Assembly: GCF_900142065.1 (NCBI RefSeq)
Contig: NZ_FSRJ01000001.1
Span: 372,001-436,000 of the forward strand
DNA: 64,000 bases
From: Agromyces cerinus subsp. cerinus
GTDB lineage: Bacteria > Actinomycetota > Actinomycetes > Actinomycetales > Microbacteriaceae
Direction of reading: 5' to 3'
Numbering within the stretch: the stretch's first letter is position 1; every line of letters starts with the position of its first letter. The notes under the pieces were generated by a model. It saw only the letters and a program-made list of their open reading frames with translations. It had not been told where the DNA came from and did no database searches. Shown here in pieces: positions 31,438 to 41,959 of the stretch. The position numbers and the translations under genes are program-made.

Positions 31438-33684
31438 ATGAACGCCCCTGAATCATCACGCGACGGGCTCTACGTCGACGCCGCCTACGACATGATCGTG
31501 GTCTCGAACCGACTGCCCGTCGACTACCTGCAGGGTCCCGACGGGGAGACCTCGTGGAAGAGTTCGCCCGGCGGGCTCGTGACGGCCCTCGAACCCGTCA
31601 TGCGCGCCGCCGACGGCGCCTGGGTCGGCTGGGCCGGCGTCGCCGACCGGGAGTTCGCCCCGTTCGAGTACGACGGCATCAACATCATCCCGGTGCCGCT
31701 GACGGAGTCCGAGCTCGAGGAGTACTACGAGGGCTTCTCCAACGACACCCTCTGGCCGCTGTACCACGACGTCATCGCACCGCCGTCGTACCACCGGGAA
31801 TGGTGGGACGCGTACGTGCGGGTGAACCGTCGCTTCGCCGAGGCGGCAGCGCGCGCGGCATCGCCCGGCGCCGTCGTGTGGGTGCAGGACTACCAGCTGC
31901 AGCTCGTGCCGCGGATGCTCCGCGAGAAGCGCCCCGATCTCGTGATCGGCTTCTTCAACCACATCCCGTTCCCGGCATACGGCATCTACTCGCAGCTGCC
32001 GTGGCGGCGACAGGTGCTCGACGGACTGCTCGGCGCCGACGTCATCGGGTTCCAGCGCGCCGCCGACGCGGGCAACTTCACCCGCGCGGTGCGCCGGCTC
32101 TTCGGCTACGCGACGCGCGGCAGCGTGCTCGACGTGCCGGGTCCCGACGGCGAGATGCGGCACGTGGTCGCCAGGCAGTTCCCGATCTCGATCGACTCCG
32201 CCGGGTTCGAGGAGCTCGCGCGGCGTCCCGACGTGCAGGCGCGCGCCCACGAGATCCGGGAGAGCCTCGGCAACCCCGAGACGATCATGCTCGGCGTCGA
32301 CCGCCTCGACTACACGAAGGGCATCCGGCATCGGCTGAAGGCCTTCGGCGAGCTGCTGCGCGACGGCCGCCTGTCGGTCGAAGACGTCACCCTCGTGCAG
32401 GTCGCGAGCCCGTCGCGCGAGCGCGTCGAGACGTACCGCCAGCTCCGCGACGAGATCGAGCTGATGGTCGGGCGCCTGAACGGCGACCACTCGACCCTCG
32501 GCCACCAGGCGATCGCCTACCTCCATCACGGCTACCCGCGTGAGGAGATGGTGGCCCTCTACCTCGCCGCCGACGTCATGCTCGTGACGGCGCTCCGCGA
32601 CGGCATGAACCTCGTCGCGAAGGAGTTCGTGGCCTGCAGCTTCGACGACGACGGCGTGCTCGTGCTCAGCGAGTTCACCGGGGCATCCGACGAGCTTCGC
32701 CAGGCCATCCTCGTGAACCCGCACGACATCGAGGGCCTGAAGGACGCGATGGTCGAGGCGGCGCAGATGCCGCGCAAGGAACGGGCTCGGCGCATGCGGG
32801 CGCTCCGCAAGCGTGTGCGCGAGAATGACGTCGCGAAGTGGTCGTCGACGTTCCTGAAGACCCTCACCGGCGCCGGCATCATCGCCAGCGGCGTTCCCGA
32901 CGGGCTGGATGCCGCGATCACGCGCCTGGCCCGCACCGACCGGCTGCTCGTGGCCCTCGACTTCGACGGCACGCTCGCTCCGCTCGTCGACCGACCGGAG
33001 GACGCTCGCGCCACCAATCGTGCCCGCGCGGCGATCGAACGCCTCGCGGCGGCCGACGACACCCGGGTCGCGATCGTGTCGGGGCGGGCGCTCGAGAGCC
33101 TCAAGCAGGTCGCCGACCCGCCGACCGGAACGCTCATGAGCGGATCGCACGGGGTCGAGCTGCAGCTCGACACGGGCGGCGTCACGATCGACCTCCGAGA
33201 CGGCGAACTCGCGGCCCTCGAGCACCTCACCAGCGTGCTCGAGGAGGTCTCCACGGGCGTCGACGGCGCATGGGTCGAGTGGAAGCCGGCCGGGCTCGCG
33301 CTGCACACGCGCAAGGTCGCCCCCGATGCCGCGAGCGACCTGCAACGGGTCGCCAAGGCTCGCGTCGAGGCCGAGATCCCCGAGCTCACCGTGCGCGGTG
33401 GGAAGGGCGTCATCGAGTTCTCGGTGCGCCCGAGCGACAAGGGGGAGGCGCTCAACCGGCTCCGACAGCACTCGGGTGCGAGCGCGGTCATCTACGTCGG
33501 CGACGACGTCACCGACGAAGACGCGTTCGCCGCCCTCGAGTCCGAGGATCTGGGTGTCAAGGTCGGTCAGGGCAGGTCGCTCGCGGCCCATCGCGTGCGC
33601 AGTCCGGAAGACGTCGCCGACCTGCTCGAGCGCCTCGCCGATGCCCGTGACACAACGCACGGGGGCCCTTCGCGCTGGCCATAG
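31438..33684 (+). CDS. otsAB: fused trehalose-6-phosphate synthase / phosphatase
   Basis: A 748-residue bifunctional enzyme that makes trehalose from UDP/ADP-glucose and glucose-6-phosphate. Residues about 15-485 are the GT20 synthase: VVSNRLPVDY, SPGGLVTAL, WVQDYQLQLVPRMLR, GFFNHIPFP, GVDRLDYTKGI and ALRDGMNLVAKEFVA. Residues about 500-735 are the HAD phosphatase: nucleophile block DFDGT at 508-512, IVSGR, and GDDVTDEDAF. Synthase and phosphatase are separate genes in many actinobacteria; the one-chain form is common in eukaryotes and known in some bacteria. GAGGAGGG precedes ATG 31438. ilvD starts 9 bp after its stop but appears to have its own promoter. Confidence 0.95.
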   Translation: MNAPESSRDGLYVDAAYDMIVVSNRLPVDYLQGPDGETSWKSSPGGLVTALEPVMRAADGAWVGWAGVADREFAPFEYDGINIIPVPLTESELEEYYEGFSNDTLWPLYHDVIAPPSYHREWWDAYVRVNRRFAEAAARAASPGAVVWVQDYQLQLVPRMLREKRPDLVIGFFNHIPFPAYGIYSQLPWRRQVLDGLLGADVIGFQRAADAGNFTRAVRRLFGYATRGSVLDVPGPDGEMRHVVARQFPISIDSAGFEELARRPDVQARAHEIRESLGNPETIMLGVDRLDYTKGIRHRLKAFGELLRDGRLSVEDVTLVQVASPSRERVETYRQLRDEIELMVGRLNGDHSTLGHQAIAYLHHGYPREEMVALYLAADVMLVTALRDGMNLVAKEFVACSFDDDGVLVLSEFTGASDELRQAILVNPHDIEGLKDAMVEAAQMPRKERARRMRALRKRVRENDVAKWSSTFLKTLTGAGIIASGVPDGLDAAITRLARTDRLLVALDFDGTLAPLVDRPEDARATNRARAAIERLAAADDTRVAIVSGRALESLKQVADPPTGTLMSGSHGVELQLDTGGVTIDLRDGELAALEHLTSVLEEVSTGVDGAWVEWKPAGLALHTRKVAPDAASDLQRVAKARVEAEIPELTVRGGKGVIEFSVRPSDKGEALNRLRQHSGASAVIYVGDDVTDEDAFAALESEDLGVKVGQGRSLAAHRVRSPEDVADLLERLADARDTTHGGPSRWP

Positions 33685-33696
33685 ACTCGATGCATG
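33682..33696 (+). promoter_or_regulatory. -10 element close to start of ilvD
   Basis: TAGACT (33682-33687) is 6 bases before ATG 33694 and lies across the end of the otsAB gene. No Shine-Dalgarno is present, so ilvD is probably transcribed as a leaderless mRNA. Confidence 0.55.
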
Positions 33697-35388
33697 TCGG
33701 AGTTCGATCCCAAACCTCGTAGCCGCACCGTCACCGACGGTATCGAAGCCATGACCAGCCGGGGCATGCTCCGCGCCGTCGGCATGGGAGATGCCGACTG
33801 GGACAAGCCGCAGATCGGCATCGCGTCCTCGTGGAACGAGATCACCCCCTGCAACCTCTCGCTCGCGCGTCTCGCGCAGGCGGCGAAGGAGGGCGTGCAC
33901 GGCGGCGGCGGCTACCCGTTGCAGTTCGGCACGGTCTCGGTCTCCGACGGCATCTCGATGGGCCACGAGGGCATGCACTTCTCGCTCGTCTCGCGCGAGG
34001 TCATCGCCGACTCGGTCGAGGTCGTCATGCAGGCCGAGCGGCTCGACGGCTCGGTGCTGCTCGCCGGCTGCGACAAGTCCATCCCCGGCATGCTCATGGC
34101 GGCCGCCCGGCTCGACCTCGCCTCGGTCTTCCTCTACGCCGGCTCGATCGCGCCGGGCTGGGTGCGCCTGTCCGACGGCACCGAGAAGGACATCACGATC
34201 ATCGACTCGTTCGAGGCGGTGGGTGCGGTCAAGGCCGGCACCATGAGCGCGGAAGACGCCCACCGCATCGAGTGCGCGTTCGCGCCCGGCGAAGGCGCCT
34301 GCGGCGGCATGTACACCGCCAACACCATGGCCTCGGTCGCCGAGGCGCTCGGCCTCTCGCTTCCGGGCTCGGCCTCGCCGGCATCCGCCGACCGTCGCCG
34401 CGACTACTACGCCCACCGCTCGGGCGAGGCCGTCGTCAACCTGCTGAAGCACGGCATCACCGCTCGCCAGATCCTCACCAAGAAGGCGTTCGAGAACGCC
34501 ATCGCGGTCGGCATGGCGCTCGGCGGCTCGACCAACATCGTGCTGCACCTGCTCGCGATCGCCCGCGAGGCCGAGGTCGAGCTCACCCTCGACGACTTCA
34601 ACCGAATCGGCGCGAAGGTGCCGCACATCGGCGACCTGAAGCCGTTCGGCAAGTACGTCATGAACGACGTCGACCGTCGCGGCGGCGTGCCCGTGCTCAT
34701 GAAGGCGCTGCTCGACGCCGGCCTCCTGCACGGCGACGTGCTCACCGTCACCGGCAAGACCATGGCCGAGAACCTCGAGGAGCTGAACCTCCCGCCGCTC
34801 GACGGCGAGGTGCTCCGCACGCTCGACAACCCGATCCACGAGACCGGCGGGCTCACGATCCTGCACGGTTCGCTCGCTCCCGAGGGCGCGGTCGTCAAGA
34901 CCGCGGGTTTCGACGCGGCCACGTTCGAGGGCCCTGCGCGCGTGTTCGAGCGCGAACGGGCCGCCATGGACGCGCTCACGGCGGGCGAGATCACGGCGGG
35001 CGACGTGGTCGTCATCCGCTATGAAGGCCCCAAGGGCGGCCCCGGCATGCGCGAGATGCTCGCCATCACGGCAGCCATCAAGGGCGCCGGACTCGGAAAA
35101 GATGTACTACTCTTGACGGACGGTCGATTCTCAGGCGGCACAACCGGCCTCTGCATCGGCCATCTGGCACCCGAAGCGGTGGACGCAGGTCCCATCGCCT
35201 TCGTGCGCGATGGTGATCTCATACGGGTCGATATCGCAGCTCGTTCCATCGACCTACTGGTCGACGATGCCGAGCTGGCTGCCCGCCGTGAAGGCTGGGC
35301 TCCGCTTCCCCCGCGCTATACCCGTGGCGTCCTCGCGAAGTACTCGAAGCTCGTGCGTTCCGCCGCTGAAGGCGCCACGACGGGCTGA
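33694..35388 (+). CDS. ilvD: dihydroxy-acid dehydratase
   Basis: A 564-residue iron-sulfur enzyme of valine, isoleucine and leucine synthesis. It dehydrates dihydroxy acids to 2-keto acids. The cluster Cys are C53 (TPCN), C126 ([10 protein letters not shown]) and C203 ([12 protein letters not shown]), the [2Fe-2S] pattern of IlvD. The C-terminal block [23 protein letters not shown] (given in part) is also typical. It is first in the series ilvD-ilvB-ilvN-ilvC. Confidence 0.97.
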   Translation: MSEFDPKPRSRTVTDGIEAMTSRGMLRAVGMGDADWDKPQIGIASSWNEITPCNLSLARLAQAAKEGVHGGGGYPLQFGTVSVSDGISMGHEGMHFSLVSREVIADSVEVVMQAERLDGSVLLAGCDKSIPGMLMAAARLDLASVFLYAGSIAPGWVRLSDGTEKDITIIDSFEAVGAVKAGTMSAEDAHRIECAFAPGEGACGGMYTANTMASVAEALGLSLPGSASPASADRRRDYYAHRSGEAVVNLLKHGITARQILTKKAFENAIAVGMALGGSTNIVLHLLAIAREAEVELTLDDFNRIGAKVPHIGDLKPFGKYVMNDVDRRGGVPVLMKALLDAGLLHGDVLTVTGKTMAENLEELNLPPLDGEVLRTLDNPIHETGGLTILHGSLAPEGAVVKTAGFDAATFEGPARVFERERAAMDALTAGEITAGDVVVIRYEGPKGGPGMREMLAITAAIKGAGLGKDVLLLTDGRFSGGTTGLCIGHLAPEAVDAGPIAFVRDGDLIRVDIAARSIDLLVDDAELAARREGWAPLPPRYTRGVLAKYSKLVRSAAEGATTG

Positions 35389-35432
35389 GTGCAGCGCTTC
35401 CCGCACACACCGTCCACCAGAACAGGAACCGA

Positions 35433-37241
35433 ATGACCACGGAATCCAACCCCGTGCCATCGCCCGCCCCAGTGCCCTCCGGCGCTCCCGTGGAACTCAC
35501 GGGCGCCGAGGCGGTCGTCCGTGCACTCGAGATGCTCGGCATCACCGACGTGTTCGGCCTTCCCGGCGGCGCGATCCTCCCCGTCTACGACCCGCTGCTC
35601 GACAGCAAGAAGCTCCGCCACATCCTCGTGCGGCACGAGCAGGGCGCCGGCCACGCGGCCGAGGGCTACGCCTCGTCGTCGGGCAAGGTCGGCGTCGCCA
35701 TCGCGACGTCGGGCCCCGGCGCGACGAACCTCGTCACGGCCATCGCCGACGCCCACATGGACTCGGTGCCGATGCTCGCGATCACCGGCCAGGTGTTCTC
35801 GAACCTCATGGGCACCGACGCATTCCAGGAGGCCGACATCGTCGGCATCACGATGCCGATCACGAAGCACTCCTTCCTGGTGAAGGATGCCGCGGAGATC
35901 CCGGCGACCATCGCGGCGGCGTACCACATCGCCACGACCGGCCGGCCGGGTCCCGTGCTCGTCGACATCACGAAGGACGCGCAGCAGGCGAAGGCGGTCT
36001 TCCGCTGGCCCCCGAAGGTCGACCTGCCCGGCTACCGGCCGATCACGAAGGCGCACGGCAAGCAGGTCGCCGCAGCGGCGCAGCTGCTCGCCGAGGCCAA
36101 GCGCCCGGTGCTCTACGTGGGCGGCGGGGTCATCCGCTCGGGTGCGTCGCAGGAGTTGCTCGCGCTCGCCGAGACGACGAACGCCCCCGTGGTGACGACG
36201 CTCATGGCCCGCGGCGCCTTCCCCGACTCGCACCAGCAGCACCTCGGCATGCCGGGCATGCACGGCACGGTGCCCGCCGTGATCGCGCTGCAGGAGGCCG
36301 ACCTGCTCATCGCCCTCGGAGCCCGCTTCGACGACCGCGTGACCGGCAAGGCGGCGCTCTTCGCGCCGAACGCCAAGGTCGTGCACGTCGACATCGACCC
36401 GGCCGAGATCTCCAAGATCCGCGTCGCCGACGTGCCGATCGTGGGCGACGCGAAAGACGTGCTCGTCGACCTCGAAGCCGCCTACCGCGACGCGATCGCC
36501 GGGGCTTCGGGCTCGCCCGACCTCGATGAGTGGTGGGCGACGCTCGACGGCCTCCGCGCCGAGTTCCCGCTCGGGTTCTCGACGCCGTCCGACGGACTGC
36601 TCGCACCCCAGCAGGTCATCCAGCGCATCGGCGAGCTCACCGGCCCCGAGGCGGTCTACGCCGCGGGCGTCGGCCAGCACCAGATGTGGGCGGCGCAGTT
36701 CATCAAGTACGAGCGCCCCAACTCCTGGCTGAACTCGGGCGGCGCCGGCACGATGGGCTACGCGGTTCCGGCCGCGATGGGCGCCAAGGTCGCCGAGCCC
36801 GACCGCGTGGTCTGGGCGATCGACGGCGACGGATGCTTCCAGATGACCAATCAGGAGCTCGCCACCTGCACGCTGAACAAGATCCCGATCAAGGTCGCGA
36901 TCATCAACAACTCCTCGCTCGGCATGGTGCGCCAGTGGCAGACCCTGTTCTATGACGGCCGGTACTCGAACACCGACCTGAACACGGGCCACGACAGCGT
37001 GCGCATCCCCGACTTCGTGGCACTCGCCGAGGCATACGGCGCACTCGGGATCCGAGTCACGAAAGAGGAGGAGATCGACGACGCCATCAAGCTGGCGCTC
37101 GAGACGAACGACCGCCCCGTCGTGATCGACTTCGTCGTCTCGGCCGACGCGATGGTGTGGCCGATGGTGCCGCAGGGCGTCTCGAACAGCTACATCCAGT
37201 ACGCCCGCGACCACTCGCCGGCATTCAGCGAGGAGGACTGA
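35433..37241 (+). CDS. ilvB: acetolactate synthase, large subunit
   Basis: A 602-residue ThDP enzyme that joins two pyruvates, or pyruvate and 2-ketobutyrate. The cofactor-activating Glu is E69 in [15 protein letters not shown]. The ThDP/Mg block is [15 protein letters not shown] with NN following. The first 20 residues are a Pro/Ser-rich extension. ACAGGAAC lies before ATG 35433. It forms a holoenzyme with the IlvN subunit encoded 2 bp downstream, through which valine feedback acts. Confidence 0.97.
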   Translation: MTTESNPVPSPAPVPSGAPVELTGAEAVVRALEMLGITDVFGLPGGAILPVYDPLLDSKKLRHILVRHEQGAGHAAEGYASSSGKVGVAIATSGPGATNLVTAIADAHMDSVPMLAITGQVFSNLMGTDAFQEADIVGITMPITKHSFLVKDAAEIPATIAAAYHIATTGRPGPVLVDITKDAQQAKAVFRWPPKVDLPGYRPITKAHGKQVAAAAQLLAEAKRPVLYVGGGVIRSGASQELLALAETTNAPVVTTLMARGAFPDSHQQHLGMPGMHGTVPAVIALQEADLLIALGARFDDRVTGKAALFAPNAKVVHVDIDPAEISKIRVADVPIVGDAKDVLVDLEAAYRDAIAGASGSPDLDEWWATLDGLRAEFPLGFSTPSDGLLAPQQVIQRIGELTGPEAVYAAGVGQHQMWAAQFIKYERPNSWLNSGGAGTMGYAVPAAMGAKVAEPDRVVWAIDGDGCFQMTNQELATCTLNKIPIKVAIINNSSLGMVRQWQTLFYDGRYSNTDLNTGHDSVRIPDFVALAEAYGALGIRVTKEEEIDDAIKLALETNDRPVVIDFVVSADAMVWPMVPQGVSNSYIQYARDHSPAFSEED

Positions 37242-37243
37242 CC

Positions 37244-37753
37244 ATGTCGACGCACGTTCTCTCCCTCCTCGTCGAGGACAAGCCCGGTCTGCTGACGCGC
37301 GTCGCGGGGCTCTTCGCCCGGCGCGGCTTCAACATCGAATCGCTCGCGGTCGGCCACTCGGAGATCGAGGGGCTCAGCCGCATCACCGTCGTCGTCGACG
37401 TCGAAGACCTGCCGCTCGAGCAGGTCACGAAGCAGCTCAACAAGCTCGTCAACGTCATCAAGATCGTCGAGCTCGACCCCGCACAGGCCGTGCAGCGCGA
37501 GCACCTGCTCATCAAGGTGCGGGTCGACAACACGACGCGCTCGCAGGTGCTCGAGGCGGTGAACCTCTTCCGTGCCCGCGTCGTCGATGTCTCGACCGAT
37601 GCGCTCGTGATCGAGGTCACCGGCGATTCCGGCAAGACCACCGCGTTCCTCAAGGTGCTCGAGCCCTACGGCATCAAGGAGATCGCCCAGTCGGGCCTCC
37701 TCGCGATCGGCCGTGGCGGCAAGTCCATCACCGAGCGCGTCTTCAAGAACTGA
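37244..37753 (+). CDS. ilvN: acetolactate synthase, small regulatory subunit
   Basis: A 169-residue ACT-domain protein that activates IlvB and gives feedback control by branched-chain amino acids. The ACT domain is at about 1-75 (LSLLVEDKPGLLTRVAGLFARRGFNIESL, in part), and the C-terminal domain ends GLLAIGRGGKSITERVFKN. ATG 37244 follows GAGGAGG overlapping the ilvB end. An in-frame upstream ATG at 37157 lies deep inside ilvB and is rejected. Confidence 0.97.
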   Translation: MSTHVLSLLVEDKPGLLTRVAGLFARRGFNIESLAVGHSEIEGLSRITVVVDVEDLPLEQVTKQLNKLVNVIKIVELDPAQAVQREHLLIKVRVDNTTRSQVLEAVNLFRARVVDVSTDALVIEVTGDSGKTTAFLKVLEPYGIKEIAQSGLLAIGRGGKSITERVFKN

Positions 37754-38830
<1,077 letters not shown>

Positions 38831-38863
38831 TCGCAGCGAACAGACCAGCTGCAACGCAGCACT

Positions 38864-38900
38864 GAACGGCCCGCTCCGGATGCTCCGGGGCGGGCCGTTC
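38864..38900 (+). terminator. terminator of ilvC
   Basis: GAACGGCCCG (38864-38873) pairs perfectly with CGGGCCGTTC (38891-38900). The loop contains CCGGA/TCCGG, which can add a second stem. It lies 34 bases after the ilvC stop. Confidence 0.75.
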
Positions 38901-38981
38901 TCGTGCCGTGCACGAATGAGCAGCGCGCATTGCCGGGAAACCCTTGTCACGGGGGTGCCCGTTGTGGTCGCATGTGGTGCC

Positions 38982-40865
38982 ATGAGCGAACTCTCACACC
39001 ACCACCCCGAACCCACCCCTCGCTGGTGCTCCTGCGCCGTGCCCGACGACGAGACCCTCCCCGAGAAGTCCGGCCTCAGTCGGCGCAACGTCCTGGTCGG
39101 CATGTCGGCCGCCGGCGCCCTCGCCGCGGCCGGCTGGCCGGGTGCGGCCCAGGCCGCCAACGCCGCCCCGGGCGCCAAGGCCGTGACGATCACGATCATG
39201 GGCACCTCCGACCTGCACGCGAACGTCGTCAACTGGGACTACTACAAGGACGCCGTCTTCAACGACGGAAGGCCCGGAGTGCCGAGCAATGCCGTCGGCC
39301 TCTCCCGAGTCGCGAGCGTCGTCAACCAGATCCGCGCCGACCGCGGCCGTGAGCGCACGCTGCTGTTCGACGCGGGCGACACCATCCAGGGCACCCCGCT
39401 CGGGTTCTACTACGCGACGGTCGAACCGGTCACCGAGACGGGCGCGATCCACCCGGTGGCCGCGCAGATGAACGCGCTCGGGTACGACGCCGTGGCACTC
39501 GGCAACCACGAGTTCAACTACGGCCTCGACTTCCTCGACAACTGGATCTCGCAGATGGACGCTCCGGTGCTCGCGGCCAACGCGGTGCATGCGGCCACGA
39601 AGGTTCCCCGGTTCCGCCCGTACACGATCACGACGATGAAGGCGGCGAAGGGGCTCCCGCCCGTGCGCGTCGGCGTGCTCGGCCTGACGAACCCCGGCGT
39701 CGTCATCTGGGACAAGGCGAACGTGTCGGGCCAGGTCGAGGTGCTCGACCTCGTCGAGACGGCCGCGCGCTGGGTTCCGGTGATGCGTGCCGAGGGCGCG
39801 CACATCATCGTCGTGAGCGCGCACTCGGGCGAGAGCGGAACCTCGTCGTACGGGGGAGACCTGCCGGTCGAGAACGCGGCGAAGCTCGTCGCCGAGCAGG
39901 TGCCCGGCATCGACGTGATCCTCTTCGGGCACGCGCACCAGGACATCCCGCAGCGTCTCGTCACGAATACCCAGACGGGTGCCGAGGTCATCATGAGCGA
40001 GCCGAAGAACTGGGGCCAGCGCCTCAGCGTCTTCGACCTCGACCTCGAGTTCGTGCGCGGCAAGTGGGGCGTCGTCGCGCACACCGCGACGACGCTCAAC
40101 ACGAACACCGTCGTCGACGATCCGGCGTTCGTGGCGCTCGTGCGAGACCAGCACGACGCCGTCGTGACCTACATGAACACCCCGGTCGCGAATTCGACCG
40201 AGTCGATGTCGGCCGCCGAGGCGTGCTGGAAGGACACGGCGATCCTCGACTACGTCAACGAGGTGCAGACGGCGACGGTCGCCGCTGCAGTCGCGGGCAC
40301 GCCCGAGGCGGCCCTGCCCATCGTCTCGATCGCCGCGCCGTTCAATCGGGCGGCGAGCTTCCCGCAGGGGCCAGTCACGATCAAGGACGTCGCCGGGCTG
40401 TACATCTACGACAACACGCTGATGGCCTCGGTGCTCACGGGTGCGCAGATCAAGGACTACCTCGAGTACTCGGCGAAGTACTTCATCCAGGTGGCCGCAG
40501 ATGCGCCGGTCGCGCCCGCGTCATGGACGAACGCCGGCAACACGCCCGACTACAACTACGACCAGTTCTCGGGCGTCGACTACTCGGTCGACATCGCGCA
40601 GCCGTACGGGTCGCGCATCGTCGGCATGACGTACGGGGGCGTGCCCGTCGCGCCCGACCAGCGGTTCCTCGTCGCGGTGAACAACTACCGTCAGTCGGGC
40701 GGCGGCGGGTTCCCGCACATCGCTGCGGCACCCGTCGTCTACAACGCGCAGGTCGCGATCCGCGAGGCGATCGTCTCGTACGCCTCGGCGGCGGGCACGA
40801 TCGACCCGGCGGTGTTCCACGTCGAGAACTGGCGGCTCGTCCGCAACGGCATTCCGGTGTTCTGA
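38982..40865 (+). CDS. Tat-exported 5'-nucleotidase / phosphodiesterase family protein
   Basis: A 627-residue secreted metallophosphatase of the UshA/CpdB group. The Tat signal has the SRRNVLVG core with twin Arg at 34-35, then a hydrophobic stretch and an AQA-A cleavage site. It is preceded by an unusual His/Pro-rich N-terminus. Metal blocks are GTSDLHANV, DAGDTIQGTPL, GNHEFNYG, VSAHSGE and FGHAHQD. A C-terminal nucleotide-binding domain follows (about 370-627, with YIYDNTLM and DYSVDIAQPYG). It probably releases phosphate from nucleotides outside the cell. No membrane anchor is seen at the C-terminus. The start is uncertain because no Shine-Dalgarno precedes ATG 38982. Confidence 0.9.
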   Translation: MSELSHHHPEPTPRWCSCAVPDDETLPEKSGLSRRNVLVGMSAAGALAAAGWPGAAQAANAAPGAKAVTITIMGTSDLHANVVNWDYYKDAVFNDGRPGVPSNAVGLSRVASVVNQIRADRGRERTLLFDAGDTIQGTPLGFYYATVEPVTETGAIHPVAAQMNALGYDAVALGNHEFNYGLDFLDNWISQMDAPVLAANAVHAATKVPRFRPYTITTMKAAKGLPPVRVGVLGLTNPGVVIWDKANVSGQVEVLDLVETAARWVPVMRAEGAHIIVVSAHSGESGTSSYGGDLPVENAAKLVAEQVPGIDVILFGHAHQDIPQRLVTNTQTGAEVIMSEPKNWGQRLSVFDLDLEFVRGKWGVVAHTATTLNTNTVVDDPAFVALVRDQHDAVVTYMNTPVANSTESMSAAEACWKDTAILDYVNEVQTATVAAAVAGTPEAALPIVSIAAPFNRAASFPQGPVTIKDVAGLYIYDNTLMASVLTGAQIKDYLEYSAKYFIQVAADAPVAPASWTNAGNTPDYNYDQFSGVDYSVDIAQPYGSRIVGMTYGGVPVAPDQRFLVAVNNYRQSGGGGFPHIAAAPVVYNAQVAIREAIVSYASAAGTIDPAVFHVENWRLVRNGIPVF

Positions 40866-40874
40866 CCGCGAGCG

Positions 40875-40914
40875 CGATGAAGGCCCGCCCGGTGATCCGG
40901 GCGGGCCTTCATCG
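40875..40914. terminator. bidirectional terminator hairpin
   Basis: An 18-bp perfect stem: arm 40875-40892 (CGATGAAGGCCCGCCCGG) and its complement at 40897-40914, around the loop TGAT. It lies between two convergent genes and can serve both. Confidence 0.85.
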
Positions 40915-40930
40915 TGAGACGGGGAGCGTG

Positions 40931-41773
40931 CTACTCCGCGGCCGGGGTCTCCTCGGGAGCCTCGACGGACTCCTCGTCCGCAGGTGCGGAGCCCGCTTCC
41001 ACCGCGTCGACCTGCTCCTGGGTGTAGCCGCAGTAGTTGACGGCCTCGCGCTGCCAGTAGCTCACGAGGCGGTCCTTACCGGCGGCGTGCGCGGCGGCGA
41101 CGGTGCCCTCGTAGATCTGACCGTCCTTCGACTCCTTGTTCACGTCGGGCACCTCGGAGCAGACGTGGAAGACCGAGCCCGACTTCGTCCAGTACACGAT
41201 GTCCTCACCCGTGAGCTGGACGATGACGTTCGACTCCTCGGTGTACTGCTCGACCGACGGCGGGGCGTAGTCGATGCCCAGGGCGAGTGCGCCGCCGCCG
41301 ATGACGATCGCGATGATGCCGGCGAGCGCCTTCTGCTTGCCGTCCAAGTCCTTGTTCGTGAAGATCAGGATGATCAGCGGCAGGAACGCGATGACCGCGA
41401 TGATCGCGCCGAGCTGGTTCTGCACGAAGAAGCGGACCTTGTCCTCCTTCGACGCGGGGTCGAGGCGATTCGCCCTCTTCCAGAGCAGCGAGCCGCCGAT
41501 CGCGAGCGCACCGATCACGACGATCAGGATGATCAGCAGCACCATGTTCACCGGTACCTGACGCAGCACCCAGAAGATCGTGAACACCTCGCCGGCGATC
41601 GCGAGCAGCCAGAGGCCGCCGGCGATCAGGCGGAACGTCATGGCCTGCTTCTTCGCCTCGGGGGTCGGCGTCCAGGTCGGAGCGGTGGACTCGGCGACGG
41701 CCGTGCCGCCGCCGTCGCCCGCCGGCGCCGTGGATTCGACTCGTACGACCTTCTTCTTGCCCTGCTCTGCCAC
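40931..41773 (-). CDS. four-helix membrane protein of unknown function
   Basis: A 280-residue protein without a family name I can give. The N-terminus is basic then polar (MAEQGKKKVVRVES). Helices are near 46-68, 74-94, 118-136 and 146-164. The remaining about 115 residues face one side and have three Cys (HVCSEV, NYCGY) and Trp/Tyr patches, ending in an acidic Glu/Pro/Ala tail. Upstream is GAAAGGACG before the ATG. It is convergent with the nucleotidase gene and monocistronic. Confidence 0.82.
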   Translation of the reverse strand: MAEQGKKKVVRVESTAPAGDGGGTAVAESTAPTWTPTPEAKKQAMTFRLIAGGLWLLAIAGEVFTIFWVLRQVPVNMVLLIILIVVIGALAIGGSLLWKRANRLDPASKEDKVRFFVQNQLGAIIAVIAFLPLIILIFTNKDLDGKQKALAGIIAIVIGGGALALGIDYAPPSVEQYTEESNVIVQLTGEDIVYWTKSGSVFHVCSEVPDVNKESKDGQIYEGTVAAAHAAGKDRLVSYWQREAVNYCGYTQEQVDAVEAGSAPADEESVEAPEETPAAE

Positions 41774-41959
41774 GTTCGTCCTTTCGCGGGATGGGTGCCG
41801 CGATGAGCATATTGGAACCCGGGTGCGGGGCGAGGGATCGACGCGGAATCGTCACCGTGGCGTCCACGGTCGGAGGCGGGCGACCGGTGGAGGGCGCGGC
41901 CGAGACATCCGATGTCTGTGTGTCAGGATGGATGCGACCGCCGCGATGAGAAGGACGAC

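Noticed and set aside
31456..34866. 1136-codon minus-strand frame opposite otsAB and ilvD
   Set aside because: It crosses two well-identified genes on the other strand and shows the same shadow composition.
37157..37243. Longer N-terminus for IlvN
   Set aside because: The extra 29 residues are ilvB sequence in another frame; the real start has a Shine-Dalgarno and matches the ACT-domain beginning.
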